Of a DNA stretch of 60,265 bases, positions 17,025 through 27,900 are shown one piece after another. Each line of letters opens with the position of its first letter. The stretch's first letter is position 1. The notes beneath the pieces were generated by a model. It was given only the letters and a program-made list of their open reading frames with translations, was not told the origin of the DNA and searched no databases. Made by a program: the position numbers and the translations under genes. The DNA comes from Prevotella sp. (lineage in GTDB: Bacteria > Bacteroidota > Bacteroidia > Bacteroidales > Bacteroidaceae). Location: the NCBI GenBank assembly GCA_017618275.1, contig JAFZUS010000111.1:103573-163837 (forward strand). The letters run 5' to 3'.

Positions 17025-18314
17025 ATGTCACAGATGAATCAAGAAATGTACGGTGCTTCCGGCAAATGCGGAAACAAGACGTACTACCAGCGTGACGGTA
17101 AGACCATCGGTCGTATCATCGTCACGCCGAAGAATCCGAAATCGGATGCGCAGACACTACAGCGCATCCTAGTGAAGGTGGTTGGCATGGTATACGCCAT
17201 GTTGAAGGCCATCTGTAACCACAGTTTCGAGGGCTTTAGCAACGGAGCGAAGTGTGCGGAGCGCTTCCGTTCGCTAAACCTGCGCTATCTGCGTGAGCGC
17301 GCAACGGCCCTCCAGCAGTCCGGCCAGAGCCTGGCCCAGTTCTATCAGTTCGCTCCCCTGCAGAGCGGTTTGTGTACGCCCTTCGCCGCCATCATCTCAC
17401 AGGGCCATCTACCCAAGGTGACTGTGGGCATCGATGCCGAGGGTGGCCATGTGGCGTATGTCAACACGCCCGGCCGCACCTATGCAGACTTTGTCAAGGC
17501 ATGGGGCCTGCAACGAGGCGATCAAGTCAGTTTTGTGACCGTTCAGAAAAACGAAGGTGAGTACGAGGCCTATCTCGCACGTATCGTACTTAACCCCCGC
17601 AATGACGACGGATCAGGTGCTCCGATGTCGACCGAGATTGTCGATAGCGAGGGTGAGTTCCCCTGCTCTAACTGGAAGAACCGCCTGAACTTCTCCACTT
17701 TCGAGTTCGACACCGACCACTTCAACTTCGTGCTGGGCAATGGTGGTATTGTGGTGGCAGCCGGTATCATCATCAGCCGCAAGGACAAGAGTGGCGACTG
17801 GTTCCGCAGCAATTGCCAACTCGTGCTGAATGAGGCAGGATTCGGCAGCGACTTGTGCAGCCTGGCCGAGGCCGTCGAGTCCAGTTACGTTTCGTCGGAC
17901 ATCGACATGGAGTCGGAACTCTATCTCAACAATGCAGGTACAGGCGGTACAGGCTCTACTGGCGATGTCACCCCCAGTGGCGGCAGCGGCGGTGTGACTC
18001 CCGGTGAGCCCACCTACAACACCATGGCCGCCATCAACGGTGTCAGCCAGAGCATTGCCGGCGGCAGCGTGACGGCAACGGCTCCTGTCACAACGGTAGC
18101 CATCAGCGGCAACAACCTCGGTGAGGTGGTGTTCACCGCCAAGGTGGACGGCACGGGCGATGCCATCAACCCCACCAGCCACAATGCCAACGGCGCTACC
18201 TTCAGCGGGCTGAACGTAGAGGCAGGCCACAGCCTCGTGGTCTATCGTGGCGGCACCGTCTGGTTCACCATCAGCGCTCAGGAGTCCGGCGGCAGCGGCT
18301 TCGACGAAGGATAA
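17025..18314 (+). CDS. DUF6266-like protein with Gly-rich linker and C-terminal beta domain
   Basis: 429 residues from MSQMNQEMYG; the open frame extends upstream to 16845 but that part overlaps the promoter and the repeat leader. The N-terminal GASGKCGNKTYYQRDGKTIG and VTPKNPKSDAQTLQRIL resemble the Bacteroidetes DUF6266 pattern (short loop repeats, then NPRT-x-AQ). A middle domain (about 100-300), a Gly/Ser/Thr/Pro linker (about 305-330) and a beta-rich C-terminal domain follow. There is no signal peptide. Function unknown. Its GC content looks higher than the GH5 gene next to it. Confidence 0.75.
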   Translation: MSQMNQEMYGASGKCGNKTYYQRDGKTIGRIIVTPKNPKSDAQTLQRILVKVVGMVYAMLKAICNHSFEGFSNGAKCAERFRSLNLRYLRERATALQQSGQSLAQFYQFAPLQSGLCTPFAAIISQGHLPKVTVGIDAEGGHVAYVNTPGRTYADFVKAWGLQRGDQVSFVTVQKNEGEYEAYLARIVLNPRNDDGSGAPMSTEIVDSEGEFPCSNWKNRLNFSTFEFDTDHFNFVLGNGGIVVAAGIIISRKDKSGDWFRSNCQLVLNEAGFGSDLCSLAEAVESSYVSSDIDMESELYLNNAGTGGTGSTGDVTPSGGSGGVTPGEPTYNTMAAINGVSQSIAGGSVTATAPVTTVAISGNNLGEVVFTAKVDGTGDAINPTSHNANGATFSGLNVEAGHSLVVYRGGTVWFTISAQESGGSGFDEG

Positions 18315-18369
18315 GCCACGGCGATTCCGGCACATCTCTGGTGACGGAAGTGCAGGGTAAATGTATCAG

Positions 18370-18404
18370 GGGGTCGGAGAATTTCTCCGGCCCCTTCATT
18401 TTCA
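18370..18404 (+). terminator. Intrinsic terminator after the 17025 gene
   Basis: 11-bp stem GGGGTCGGAGA / TCTCCGGCCCC with one U-G pair and a three-base loop, followed by TTCATTTTC. Confidence 0.8.
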
Positions 18405-18420
18405 AAAATACTCAAATTAA

Positions 18421-18453
18421 TTTGGTATTTTGTTCACTTATTCGTAACTTTGC
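18421..18453 (+). promoter_or_regulatory. Promoter of the 18506 gene
   Basis: TTTG at 18421-18424, 20 bases, TAACTTTGC at 18445-18453. Confidence 0.75.
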
Positions 18454-18505
18454 CGCCATTATTGACATGTAGGCATTAATCATTAATAAAACGCCATAAA
18501 TAATT

Positions 18506-20539
18506 ATGTTAAAAAGGAAATTGATTTTATCTGTCGCCATGATACTTTTCTGCGTTGTCACGTGGGCCCAGAGTTCCGCAATGCCCGTGGTAACCGAGAA
18601 GTCCACCGACGCTAACGAAATGCCTCTGACGCTGGAAGCCATCGCCGACGGTACCGTGACCTTCACCAACAAGGCAGCAGGTGCCGTGACCTACAAGGTC
18701 AGCGGCGATGATGAAGTGAAGACCGTAGAGTCAGGCACTGAGGCCAACATCACCCTGACAGCCGGCCAGAAGGCCAGTTTCTTTGGCGACAATGACACCT
18801 ATGGCGAGAGTTTCGGCAAAATCAGCAGAATAAACTGCACAGCCGACTGCTACATCTATGGCAACATTATGAGTCTGATAAATAGCAAGAATTACCCGAC
18901 GGCCACCGAACTAACGAGAGAGAGCACGTTCACCGGTCTGTTCAGTATCAATACCCACATCAAGAACCATCCTTCAAAAGAACTGTTGCTCCCTGCCACG
19001 ACCCTGACCGAGAACTGCTACGAGAACATGTTCCAGGACTGTACAGCCTTGACCGAGGCCCCCGCTCTGCCTGCCACAAAGATGGAAAGTGCGTGCTATA
19101 AAGCCATGTTCTACGGCTGCACTGCACTGACCAAGGCTCCCGCCCTGCCTGCCACGCAGTTGGACGAATGGTGCTATAACGCCATGTTCTGGGGTTGCAC
19201 ATCGCTGACCGAGGCCCCCGACCTGCCCGCCATGAAGATGGAATGGTGCTGCTATTACTTCATGTTCTACGGCTGCACCAGTCTGACCAAGGCCCCCGTT
19301 CTGCCTGCCCAAAAGTTGGATGAAGGATGCTATGGCGACATGTTCAACGGTTGCGAGAAACTTAGTAGCGTGACCTGTCTGGCCACTGATATTACTGCCA
19401 ATTATTGTACCAGCGGTTGGCTCAGTGGAGTGGCCGCCAAAGGCACGATCATCACAAAAGCGGGGGCAAACTGGACGTCGGGTGCGAGCGGCATACCCGA
19501 AGGCTGGACAGAAATCTACGAAAAAACCGACGACGGCCCGCTCATGCTCGAGGCCATTGCCGACGGCACCGTGGCCTTCCTTAACAACGCAGCGGGCCCT
19601 GTGACCTACAGGGTCAGCGGCGATGAAGTGAAGACCATCGATGCCGAGACCTACACCGAGATCACCATGAAGGCAGGACAGCAAGTATGGTTCAGCAGCG
19701 ATAACACATCTTATTACGCCAGCAACAACATTCAATGCGATGCCGACTGTTACGTCTATGGCAACGTCATGAGCCTGATCAGCAGCAAAGACTACAAGAC
19801 GGTCACCGAGATACCGGAAGGAGTAGATTTCTTTGGTTTGTTCAGGGGCAACACCCACATCAAGAACCATCCCGTCCACAAACTGCTGCTGCCAGCGACG
19901 AAGTTGTCCAAAATGTGCTACTCTGGCATGTTCAACGGATGCACAGGACTCACAGAGGCCCCTGCCCTGCCTGCCACGGAGTTGGAACAATCATGCTACA
20001 GCGAGATGTTCTTGGGCTGCACGTCGCTGACCAAGGCCCCAGAACTCCCGGCCACCACGTTGGCCAATGGGTGCTACTCTGCCATGTTCCAGGAGTGCAC
20101 AGCACTGACCAAGGCTCCCGTCCTGCCAGCCACTGAACTGGCAAGAGATTGCTATTGCTACATGTTCAAAGACTGTGAGAAACTTAGCAGCGTCACCTGC
20201 CTGGCCACCGACATATCGGCAGACAACTGTACGTTGGAGTGGCTCACAGGAGTGGCCGACAAGGGGACGTTCACCCAGGCACCAGGCATGACGGCCTGGA
20301 CAAGGGGCGAGAACGGCATCCCTGAAGGCTGGACGGTGACGGACACGCTACAGAACGACATCATGGGCGACGCTAACAATGACGGAGAGGTAACCGCTGC
20401 TGACATCGTAGCCATAACGAACTACATCATAGGCAATACGCCCGCCGGCTTCAGCAAGGCTAATGCTGACGTCAACCTCGACGGTGTCATCAACATCGCC
20501 GACATCGTGGCTGTGTCGAACATCATCCTCAACGACTAA
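18506..20539 (+). CDS. Secreted leucine-rich-type repeat protein with dockerin-like tail
   Basis: 677 residues with a signal peptide (MLKRKLILSVAMILFCVVTWAQ). Two halves of about 300 residues are duplicates: each starts with LEAIADGTV and a beta segment ending in CYIYGN/CYVYGN, then has tandem units of about 24 residues of the form MFxGCTxLTxAPxLPATxL, and ends with SSVTCLATDI and GIPEGWT. This is a BspA-like surface repeat type. The last 57 residues (GDANNDGEVTAADIV...NADVNLDGVINIADIV) are a dockerin-like pair of calcium loops. The DNA of the tail and 19 bases beyond the stop match the end of the DUF285 operon. Likely displayed or held outside the cell; ligand unknown. Confidence 0.9.
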   Translation: MLKRKLILSVAMILFCVVTWAQSSAMPVVTEKSTDANEMPLTLEAIADGTVTFTNKAAGAVTYKVSGDDEVKTVESGTEANITLTAGQKASFFGDNDTYGESFGKISRINCTADCYIYGNIMSLINSKNYPTATELTRESTFTGLFSINTHIKNHPSKELLLPATTLTENCYENMFQDCTALTEAPALPATKMESACYKAMFYGCTALTKAPALPATQLDEWCYNAMFWGCTSLTEAPDLPAMKMEWCCYYFMFYGCTSLTKAPVLPAQKLDEGCYGDMFNGCEKLSSVTCLATDITANYCTSGWLSGVAAKGTIITKAGANWTSGASGIPEGWTEIYEKTDDGPLMLEAIADGTVAFLNNAAGPVTYRVSGDEVKTIDAETYTEITMKAGQQVWFSSDNTSYYASNNIQCDADCYVYGNVMSLISSKDYKTVTEIPEGVDFFGLFRGNTHIKNHPVHKLLLPATKLSKMCYSGMFNGCTGLTEAPALPATELEQSCYSEMFLGCTSLTKAPELPATTLANGCYSAMFQECTALTKAPVLPATELARDCYCYMFKDCEKLSSVTCLATDISADNCTLEWLTGVADKGTFTQAPGMTAWTRGENGIPEGWTVTDTLQNDIMGDANNDGEVTAADIVAITNYIIGNTPAGFSKANADVNLDGVINIADIVAVSNIILND

Positions 20540-20601
20540 GAATTCGGTGCAACGAAAATTTTAATTATACAGACTATTTAGAATAAGGGAGGATTATAGA
20601 T

Positions 20602-20946
20602 ATGAAACAGACAATTAAGTTGAATACCATTTATAGTGCAGACCTTTACACCAGGTCAAGAGCATCAGAACTGCGAGCTTGTATTAATGAAAACGCTACC
20701 GAAGTTACGCTCGATTTCGAAGGCATCGGCTTTATGTCACGATCGTTTGCCGACGAGGTTTGCAACATCATGGATGATAACAAGAACATCAAATTCGAGT
20801 TCATCAATAGAAAAGTCGATGTTGAGGTTATGATGAATAAAGTTGCTGAGGGCCGTAGCCAAGAACGCAAACGAGGCATCAGCAATGCTACAATCCATAA
20901 ATTCAAGGATATGGAAAGTCTATCTGAGTATCTCATTGCTATGTAG
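20602..20946 (+). CDS. STAS-like (DUF4325) protein
   Basis: 114 residues with a GGGAGG site 13 bases upstream of the ATG. The pattern TEVTLDFEGIGFMSRSFADEVCNIM and KFEFINRKVDVEVMMNKV matches STAS-like DUF4325 proteins, whose fold resembles anti-sigma factor antagonists. Such proteins often sit beside an ATPase or kinase-like partner, but none is near here; the neighbours are dockerin-tailed surface proteins. Regulatory role in the cytoplasm is inferred from the fold only. Confidence 0.8.
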   Translation: MKQTIKLNTIYSADLYTRSRASELRACINENATEVTLDFEGIGFMSRSFADEVCNIMDDNKNIKFEFINRKVDVEVMMNKVAEGRSQERKRGISNATIHKFKDMESLSEYLIAM

Positions 20947-20964
20947 CATAAAATGGATATTAAC

Positions 20965-20989
20965 TCACAAGGTGTCAGACACTTTGTGA
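20965..20989. repeat. Hairpin after the STAS-like gene
   Basis: TCACAAGGTGTC, one base, GACACTTTGTGA: a 12-bp inverted repeat with one G-T pairing. No T-run follows, so it is not a standard terminator. Confidence 0.5.
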
Positions 20990-20998
20990 TGAAAACAT

Positions 20999-21067
20999 CC
21001 CGCTCATCCCGCCTATCCCACACGTAAGATTTTTTACTTTCAGTGTGGGATAGGTGGGATGAGCGGG
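20999..21067. repeat. Long palindromic repeat with 25-bp arms
   Basis: The arms at 20999-21023 and 21043-21067 are complementary over 25 bp with one G-T pair, around a 19-base loop. Each arm is built of 9-bp units (CCCGCTCAT, CCCGCCTAT, CCCACAC). It stands alone between the STAS-like gene and the DUF285 operon promoter. It may act as a terminator or be a REP/MITE-like element. Confidence 0.75.
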
Positions 21068-21169
21068 TAAAAAAGTCGTTACGACAGTACTAATTTTCGA
21101 TACGACGTTTCCTGATACGCTTTTTGTTATTTTAACGGAGGAAATGAGGCATAATCCAAATTAATTGTA

Positions 21170-21178
21170 TATCTTTGC
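21170..21178 (+). promoter_or_regulatory. -7 element for the DUF285 operon
   Basis: TATCTTTGC, 20 bases before the ATG at 21199, implying a very short leader. No clear TTG lies at the expected distance. Confidence 0.65.
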
Positions 21179-21198
21179 ACAAAATATTATATACGACA

Positions 21199-24100
21199 AT
21201 GAAACAGAAACTAATTACCTTTTTCGCAACATTGCTGTGCAGCATGTTTTTGGCGATCACCCATGCACAGGCAGCACAAGTTTACACCGTCTACGATGCA
21301 TCGACGAAGACGCTCATCTATTACTACGGCAACAACTATGACGCAGGGAACCCCTACCATGAGTTGTACGACCCCGTCAATAATCCCAAAGCCTTGCGCT
21401 TCGAGGCCTACCACGGCCAGGTGAAGAGAGCCGTCATCCACCCATCGATGAAGAATGCGCCACTGACATCGATGAGGAGGATGTTCTACGGAGGATTTAA
21501 TTCAGAAACCAAAGAATACTACTCTCTGACTAACATGACGGCCATTGAGGGGCTGGAGTATCTCAACACTTCTAATACGACGGATATGGAGTTTATGTTC
21601 TTTGAATGCCAAGCCCTGGAATTCCTCAACCTCAGTTCGTTCAACACGGCCAAGGTGACAAATATGCACAGTATGTTCTGGCATTGCAATGTCCTGACCA
21701 CCCTCGATCTGATGTCGTTCAACACCGCCAAGGTGACGGATATGCGCAATATGTTCGATAGTTGCTATAAATTGACTTCACTCGACCTCAGTTCGTTCGA
21801 CATTTCCAAGGTGACGGATATGAGTTACATGTTCTATGGATGCTCAAAATTGACCACCATTTATTGCAATGACGACTGGAGCACGAGTGCAACATTGACT
21901 AGTTCCCAAAAAATGTTCTACTATTGCAAAGCATTAGTCGGCGGCAAGGGAACAACCTACGACGCGGAAGTCATTGACAAGACCTACGCCCGGCCTGACG
22001 GTGGCCCAGAGGCTCCCGGCTACTTCACAAAGAGGACAGTCTATACTGTCTATGATGATGCAACGCAGACGCTGACCTATTATTATGACAGCAACTATAA
22101 CGCTGCCAATACATACCATGAAGTGTACGACCCCATCAATCTACATGATGCCGTGCGCTTCACGGAATACTACGACAAAGTGAAGAAAGTAGTGATCGAC
22201 CCGTCGATGAAAAATGCACCGCTCACGTCGACGAGGAAGATGTTCCAAGGTGGATTCAATGAAGCCACCAATACATCCCAAAGCCTGACATCCATGACGA
22301 CCATTGTGGGACTGGAGAACCTTAACACGTCAAAGATGACGAGCCTGACGATGATGTTCTTCAAGTGCCCAGCCCTGAAATCCGTCGACCTCACGTCGTT
22401 CGACATTTCCAAGGTGACGGATATGAGCCACATGTTCAATGGATGCTCGTCGTTGACCACCATTTATTGCAATGACGACTGGAGCAAGAGTGCTGCGGTG
22501 AAAGACTCTAAATATATGTTCGCCGATTGCACGGCATTGGTTGGCGGCAAGGGTACGCCTTTCAACGAGAATGTCGTTGACAAGACCTATGCCCGCCTGG
22601 ATGGCGGTTCCAGCGCCCCAGGCTACTTCACTAAGGAGCGGGATATATATACCGTCTATGACGAGGCAACGCAGACGCTGACCTACCGTTACGACAACGA
22701 CTATAGGGCTGTCAATACATACCATGAGTTGTACGACCCCATCAACAGTCCTAACGCCCTGCGTTTCATGGAATACCACGACCAGGTGAAGAAGGCCGTC
22801 ATCGACTCGTCGATGAAGGAGGCACCGCTGATCTCGACGTATAGAATGTTTTACGGCGGATATAATTCAGAAACCGACGAAGAATACAACCTGACTCAGA
22901 TGACGACCATTGAGGGACTGGAGAACCTTAACACGACCAAAACAACGTTTATGGCTGCGATGTTCTGGAACTGCTTTGCCCTGAAATCCCTCGACTTCAG
23001 TTCGTTCGACACTTCTAATGTGATGTTTATGACTGCGATGTTCTATAGATGCGATGCCCTGACATCCCTCGACCTCACTTCGTTCAATATCTCAAAAGTG
23101 ACAGGTATGGATGGTATGTTCGCTGGCTGTACTGCATTGACCACCATTTATTGCGCTGACGACTGGAGTAAGAGCACAACGTTGACTGATTCTAAAGGAA
23201 TGTTCACTGGTTGCGAAGCGTTGGTTGGCGGCGAGGGAACAGCCTACAACAGTTCATATACAGACGCGACCTATGCCCGCCTGGATGGCGGTCTGAAAGC
23301 CCCGGGCTATTTCACCAGCAAGTCGAAGGCCAAGAAGGTGTATACCGTGTTTGACCCAACGAAACAGACACTGACCTACCGTTACGACAACGACTATTAC
23401 CTGAGTGATCCCTTCCAAGAATTATACGATCCTATTAATAATCCCAATGCCTTGCGCTTTGAGGCCTACCACGATCAGGTGAAGAAAGCCATTATCGACC
23501 CATCGATAAAAGAGGCTCCGCTGACGTCAATGAGAAGGATGTTCTATGGAGGACATAATTCAGAAACCTCAGAATATTACGCTCTGACTAACATGACGGC
23601 CATTGAGGGACTGGAGAATCTTAATACGGCCCAAGTGACGAGTATTGAAAGTATGTTCAATAGATGCTCGTCGTTGACATCCCTCGACCTCAGTTCGTTC
23701 AACACTACCAAAGTGAAGGCTATGGGTTGGATGTTCGATGGCTGCTCTGGCCTGAGATCCATCGACCTCAGTTCGTTCAACACCTCTAACGTGACGGTCA
23801 TGGAACAGATGTTCTATGGCTGCTCTGGCCTGACCTCCCTCGACCTTAGTTCGTTCGACGTGAGTAAGGTTAAATATACGGACTTTATGTTCTATGCTTG
23901 TAAAAAATTGACCACCATTTATTGCGCTGACGACTGGAGCACGAGTGCAACATTGACTAGTTCCAAAAATATGTTCTATAATTGCAAAGCATTAGTCGGC
24001 GGCAAGGGAACAACCTACGACGCGGAAGTTGTTGACAAGACCTACGCCCGTCCTGACGATGGCGCGGAGGCTCCCGGCTACTTCACTAAGAGGGAAGTAT

Positions 24101-24963
24101 ATACCGTGTACAACTCTAAAAAGAAGACGCTGACCTACTACTATGACGACAAGCGGGAGTCGCGTACTGGCGTGACCGAGTTGTACGATCCCGTCAAAGA
24201 ACCCAATGCCATTCGCTTCACGGGCTACTACGACCAGGTGAAGAAGGCCGTGATTGACCCCTCGATGAAGAGTGCCCCGTTGAAATCAATGAGGAACATG
24301 TTCTATGGCGGCTTTAATGATGAAGGCTTCCATGAGCAAAGCCTGTCTGCTATGACGACCATCGAAGGGCTGGAGAACCTGAATACGGCCCATGTGACGG
24401 ACATGTATAGAATGTTCTATTATTGCCAGTCGCTGACCTCAATCGACCTCAGTGCGTTCAATACCTCCAACGTCACAGATATGTATTCCATGTTCATAGG
24501 CTGCAAGGGCCTCCAGACGCTTAATCTCACTTCGTTCGACATCAGCAAGGTGGCGAATATGCGTCAGATGTTCGCCAGTTGTTCGGGGTTGACAACCATC
24601 TATTGCAACGGCTACTGGAACGAAAGCCCGGCTTTGACCGATTCCTATATGATGTTCTACGGCTGCAATAAATTGGTGGGCGGACAGGGTACGGTGCTCA
24701 TAGAGGATAAAAAGATGGATGCTACCTACGCCCGTCCAGACGGCGGTCTGGAGGCTCCTGGCTACTTCACCATTCCCGCTACCCTCAAGGGCGATGCCGA
24801 TTGTGACGGAGAGGTAACCTCTGCCGACATCGTAGCCATGACGGACTACATCATGGGCAATCCGCCCGCTGACTTCAGCAAGGCCAATGCCGACGTGAAC
24901 CTCGATGGTGTCATCAACATCGCCGACATCGTGGCTGTGTCGAACATCATCATGAACAACTAA
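21199..24963 (+). CDS. DUF285/BspA-like surface protein, five modules plus dockerin-like tail
   Basis: 1254 residues from MKQKLITFF with signal peptide (AITHAQA). Five modules of about 200-250 residues each begin VYTVYDxxTxTLTYxYD, run through HELYDPxNxPNALRF, VKKAVIDPSMK, IEGLENLNT, several units LTSLDLSSFNTxKVTDMxxMFxxC, TTIYCxDDWS and LVGGKGT, and end in YARPDGGxxAPGYFT. The MF-x-x-C units are the DUF285 (PF03382) leucine-rich type. The dockerin-like tail starts near 24787. The first gene of a three-gene operon; the next begins 16 bases later with an almost identical 5' sequence, marking a tandem duplication. Predicted extracellular; binding partner unknown. Confidence 0.92.
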   Translation: MKQKLITFFATLLCSMFLAITHAQAAQVYTVYDASTKTLIYYYGNNYDAGNPYHELYDPVNNPKALRFEAYHGQVKRAVIHPSMKNAPLTSMRRMFYGGFNSETKEYYSLTNMTAIEGLEYLNTSNTTDMEFMFFECQALEFLNLSSFNTAKVTNMHSMFWHCNVLTTLDLMSFNTAKVTDMRNMFDSCYKLTSLDLSSFDISKVTDMSYMFYGCSKLTTIYCNDDWSTSATLTSSQKMFYYCKALVGGKGTTYDAEVIDKTYARPDGGPEAPGYFTKRTVYTVYDDATQTLTYYYDSNYNAANTYHEVYDPINLHDAVRFTEYYDKVKKVVIDPSMKNAPLTSTRKMFQGGFNEATNTSQSLTSMTTIVGLENLNTSKMTSLTMMFFKCPALKSVDLTSFDISKVTDMSHMFNGCSSLTTIYCNDDWSKSAAVKDSKYMFADCTALVGGKGTPFNENVVDKTYARLDGGSSAPGYFTKERDIYTVYDEATQTLTYRYDNDYRAVNTYHELYDPINSPNALRFMEYHDQVKKAVIDSSMKEAPLISTYRMFYGGYNSETDEEYNLTQMTTIEGLENLNTTKTTFMAAMFWNCFALKSLDFSSFDTSNVMFMTAMFYRCDALTSLDLTSFNISKVTGMDGMFAGCTALTTIYCADDWSKSTTLTDSKGMFTGCEALVGGEGTAYNSSYTDATYARLDGGLKAPGYFTSKSKAKKVYTVFDPTKQTLTYRYDNDYYLSDPFQELYDPINNPNALRFEAYHDQVKKAIIDPSIKEAPLTSMRRMFYGGHNSETSEYYALTNMTAIEGLENLNTAQVTSIESMFNRCSSLTSLDLSSFNTTKVKAMGWMFDGCSGLRSIDLSSFNTSNVTVMEQMFYGCSGLTSLDLSSFDVSKVKYTDFMFYACKKLTTIYCADDWSTSATLTSSKNMFYNCKALVGGKGTTYDAEVVDKTYARPDDGAEAPGYFTKREVYTVYNSKKKTLTYYYDDKRESRTGVTELYDPVKEPNAIRFTGYYDQVKKAVIDPSMKSAPLKSMRNMFYGGFNDEGFHEQSLSAMTTIEGLENLNTAHVTDMYRMFYYCQSLTSIDLSAFNTSNVTDMYSMFIGCKGLQTLNLTSFDISKVANMRQMFASCSGLTTIYCNGYWNESPALTDSYMMFYGCNKLVGGQGTVLIEDKKMDATYARPDGGLEAPGYFTIPATLKGDADCDGEVTSADIVAMTDYIMGNPPADFSKANADVNLDGVINIADIVAVSNIIMNN

Positions 24964-24979
24964 GAAAAGTAATACGACA

Positions 24980-27900
24980 ATGAAACAGAAACTATTTACC
25001 CTTTTCGCAACATTGCTGTGCAGCATGTTTTTGGCGATCACCCATGCACAGGCAGCACAAGTTTACACCGTCTACGATGCATCGACGAAGACGCTCACAT
25101 ATTACTACGACAACAACTATGACGCAGGTGACCCCTACCATGAGTTGTACGACCCTGTCAATAATCCTAATGCCATGCGTTTCACGGACTATTACAGAGA
25201 TGTGGAGAAAGCCGTCGTCGACCCATCGATGAAGAAGGCATCATTGACATCCATGAAAAGTATGTTCTATGGCGGATATGACGAGGAGACAGAAGCCAAC
25301 CATGCATTGAGAAACATGACGGTTATCGAAGGCTTGGAGAATCTCAACACTTCCAAGGTGACGAATATGGAATCGATGTTTGAGTTTTGTAAGGGTCTGA
25401 CATCACTGGATCTAAGATCGTTCAATACCGCCAAAGTAAAGAACATGGCGAGAATGTTCCGCCTGTGCTCTGCCCTGACATCACTGGATCTCAGTTCGTT
25501 CAACACCGCCAATGTTGAGAACATGGCGAGTATGTTCTACCAGTGCTCTGACTTGACATCACTGAGTCTCAGTTCGTTCAACACTGCAAAGGTAAAGAAT
25601 ATGGAATTAATGTTCGCATTTTGCTCTGCCCTGAAATCACTGGATATCAGAAACTTCAATGTCGCCAATGTAACGAAGCGGTGGACGATGTTCGAGAGGT
25701 GCCTGTCTCTGAATACGATCTATTGCAGCAATGACTGGTCAGATAATGAGGCCATTAGCTCAAGAGAATTGTTCGAAGATTGTACTTCACTGGTGGGCGG
25801 CAAGGGAACGGTTTACGACGAATCACATACAGACCTCGCTTATGCCCATCCTGACGAAGGCACGAGGAATCCGGGCTACTTCACCCTCCCGACACCGAAA
25901 GTTTACACCGTCTACGATGCATCGACGCAGACGCTCACCTATTACTACGACAACAACTATGACGTAGGGAACCCCTACCATGAGTTTTACGACCCAGTGA
26001 ATAACCCTAAAGCCGTGCGCTTCAATGACTATGCCGAGGATGTGAAGAAAGCCGTCATCGACCCGTCGATGAAGAATGCGCCACTGACATCGATGGAGAA
26101 CATGTTCTATGGCAGGACAAACCCAGAGACAAACCATGACAATAGCCTATCGAATATGGAGTCCATCGAAGGCTTGGAGAATCTCAATACTGCCAATGTG
26201 ACGAGCATGAGGGGAATGTTCGAGGGCTGCTCCGCCCTGACATCGCTGAATCTCAGGTCGTTCAACACCATCAAAGTTGAGGATATGGCGAGAATGTTCG
26301 TTGAATGCGCAGGTCTCACCTCGCTCGACCTCAGTAATTTCATCACCTCCAATGTGAAGAATATGGCGGCTATGTTCGGTGAATGCAAAGCCCTGACATT
26401 ACTGGACCTCAGTTCGTTCGACACCTCCAACGTTGAGAGCATGGTCAATATGTTCTATGGTTGTGAAGCACTGACCTCGCTCGACATCAGCAACTTCAAT
26501 GTTGCCAAAGTAACGACTATTAGGGGAATATTCAGTAATTGCAAATCTCTGAAGTCCATCTATTGCAGCAATGACTGGTCAGATAATGATGCCATTAGCG
26601 GGAGTGAAATTTTCGATGGCTGCACCTCACTGGCGGGCGGCAAGGGATCGACCTACGACATATCTCATATAAACATAGCCTATGCCCGTCCTGACGAAGG
26701 CATGAGGAGACCGGGCTACTTCACCCTCCCTGCGCCGAAAGTATATACTGCGTTTAATGAAACGACGCAGACGCTCACCTATTATTATAACAGCAACTAT
26801 GACGCAGAGAACCGCTACCATGAGTTGTACGACCCTGCCAACGACCCAGGTGCCTTGCGTTTCATGGACTATTCGTTGGATGTGAAGAAAGCCGTCATCG
26901 ACGGGTCGATGAACCAAACACATTTGTCATCTATGGAGAATATGTTCTATGGCGGAGATGTTGATCACGCACTCCTCAAGATGACGGCCATCGAAGGCTT
27001 GGAGAATCTCCAGACCGCCAGGGTGACGAATATGGAGAAGATGTTCTACGGCTGCTATTACGTGAAATCACTGGATCTCAGTTCGTTCAACACCGCCAAC
27101 GTTGAGAACATGTCGTTTATGTTCTTCGGCTGCGCTTCTATGACATCACTGGATATCAGTTCGTTCAACACCGCCAATGTGAAATATATGGAAAATATGT
27201 TCTACGGCTGCCTTTCCTTACCATCACTGGATCTCAGGAATTTCAACATTGCCAACGTTGAGAATATGGCGGAAATGTTCGGAAGTTGCACGTCTCTGCA
27301 TACGATCTATTGCAGAGATGACTGGTCTGAAAATAGTGCCATTGTCGGGAGAAACATGTTCGATGGCTGCACCTCACTGGTGGGCGGCAAGGAAACGGCC
27401 TACGACAAATCGCATGTAGACCTGACCTATGCCCGTCCTGACGGAGGCACGAGGAATCCGGGCTACTTCACTCTTCCACTCTCGGTATATACCGTATACG
27501 ATGAGGCAACCCAGACGCTGACCTATTATTTCGATGAGAACTATAACCCAAAGAACCCCTACCACGAACTGTACGACCCGGCAAGAGATCCCGATGCCGT
27601 GCGCTTCACAGGCTACTACGATAAAGTGACCAAAGCCGTGATCGACCCCTCGATGATGGATGCTACCCTGACGTCGATGGAGAATATGTTCTTCGGCGGG
27701 GTTAACCCCGAGACATTCTCTTTCTATAGCCTTTCGAAACTGAAGACCATCGAAGGACTGGAGAACCTCAACACCTTCACCGTAACGAATATGAGGAGTA
27801 TGTTCACCATGTGCTTGTCGCTGACTTCGCTCGACCTCAGTTCGTTCAATACAAAGAACGTAACGGATATGAACAGCATGTTCTTTAACTGCAGTGCGCT

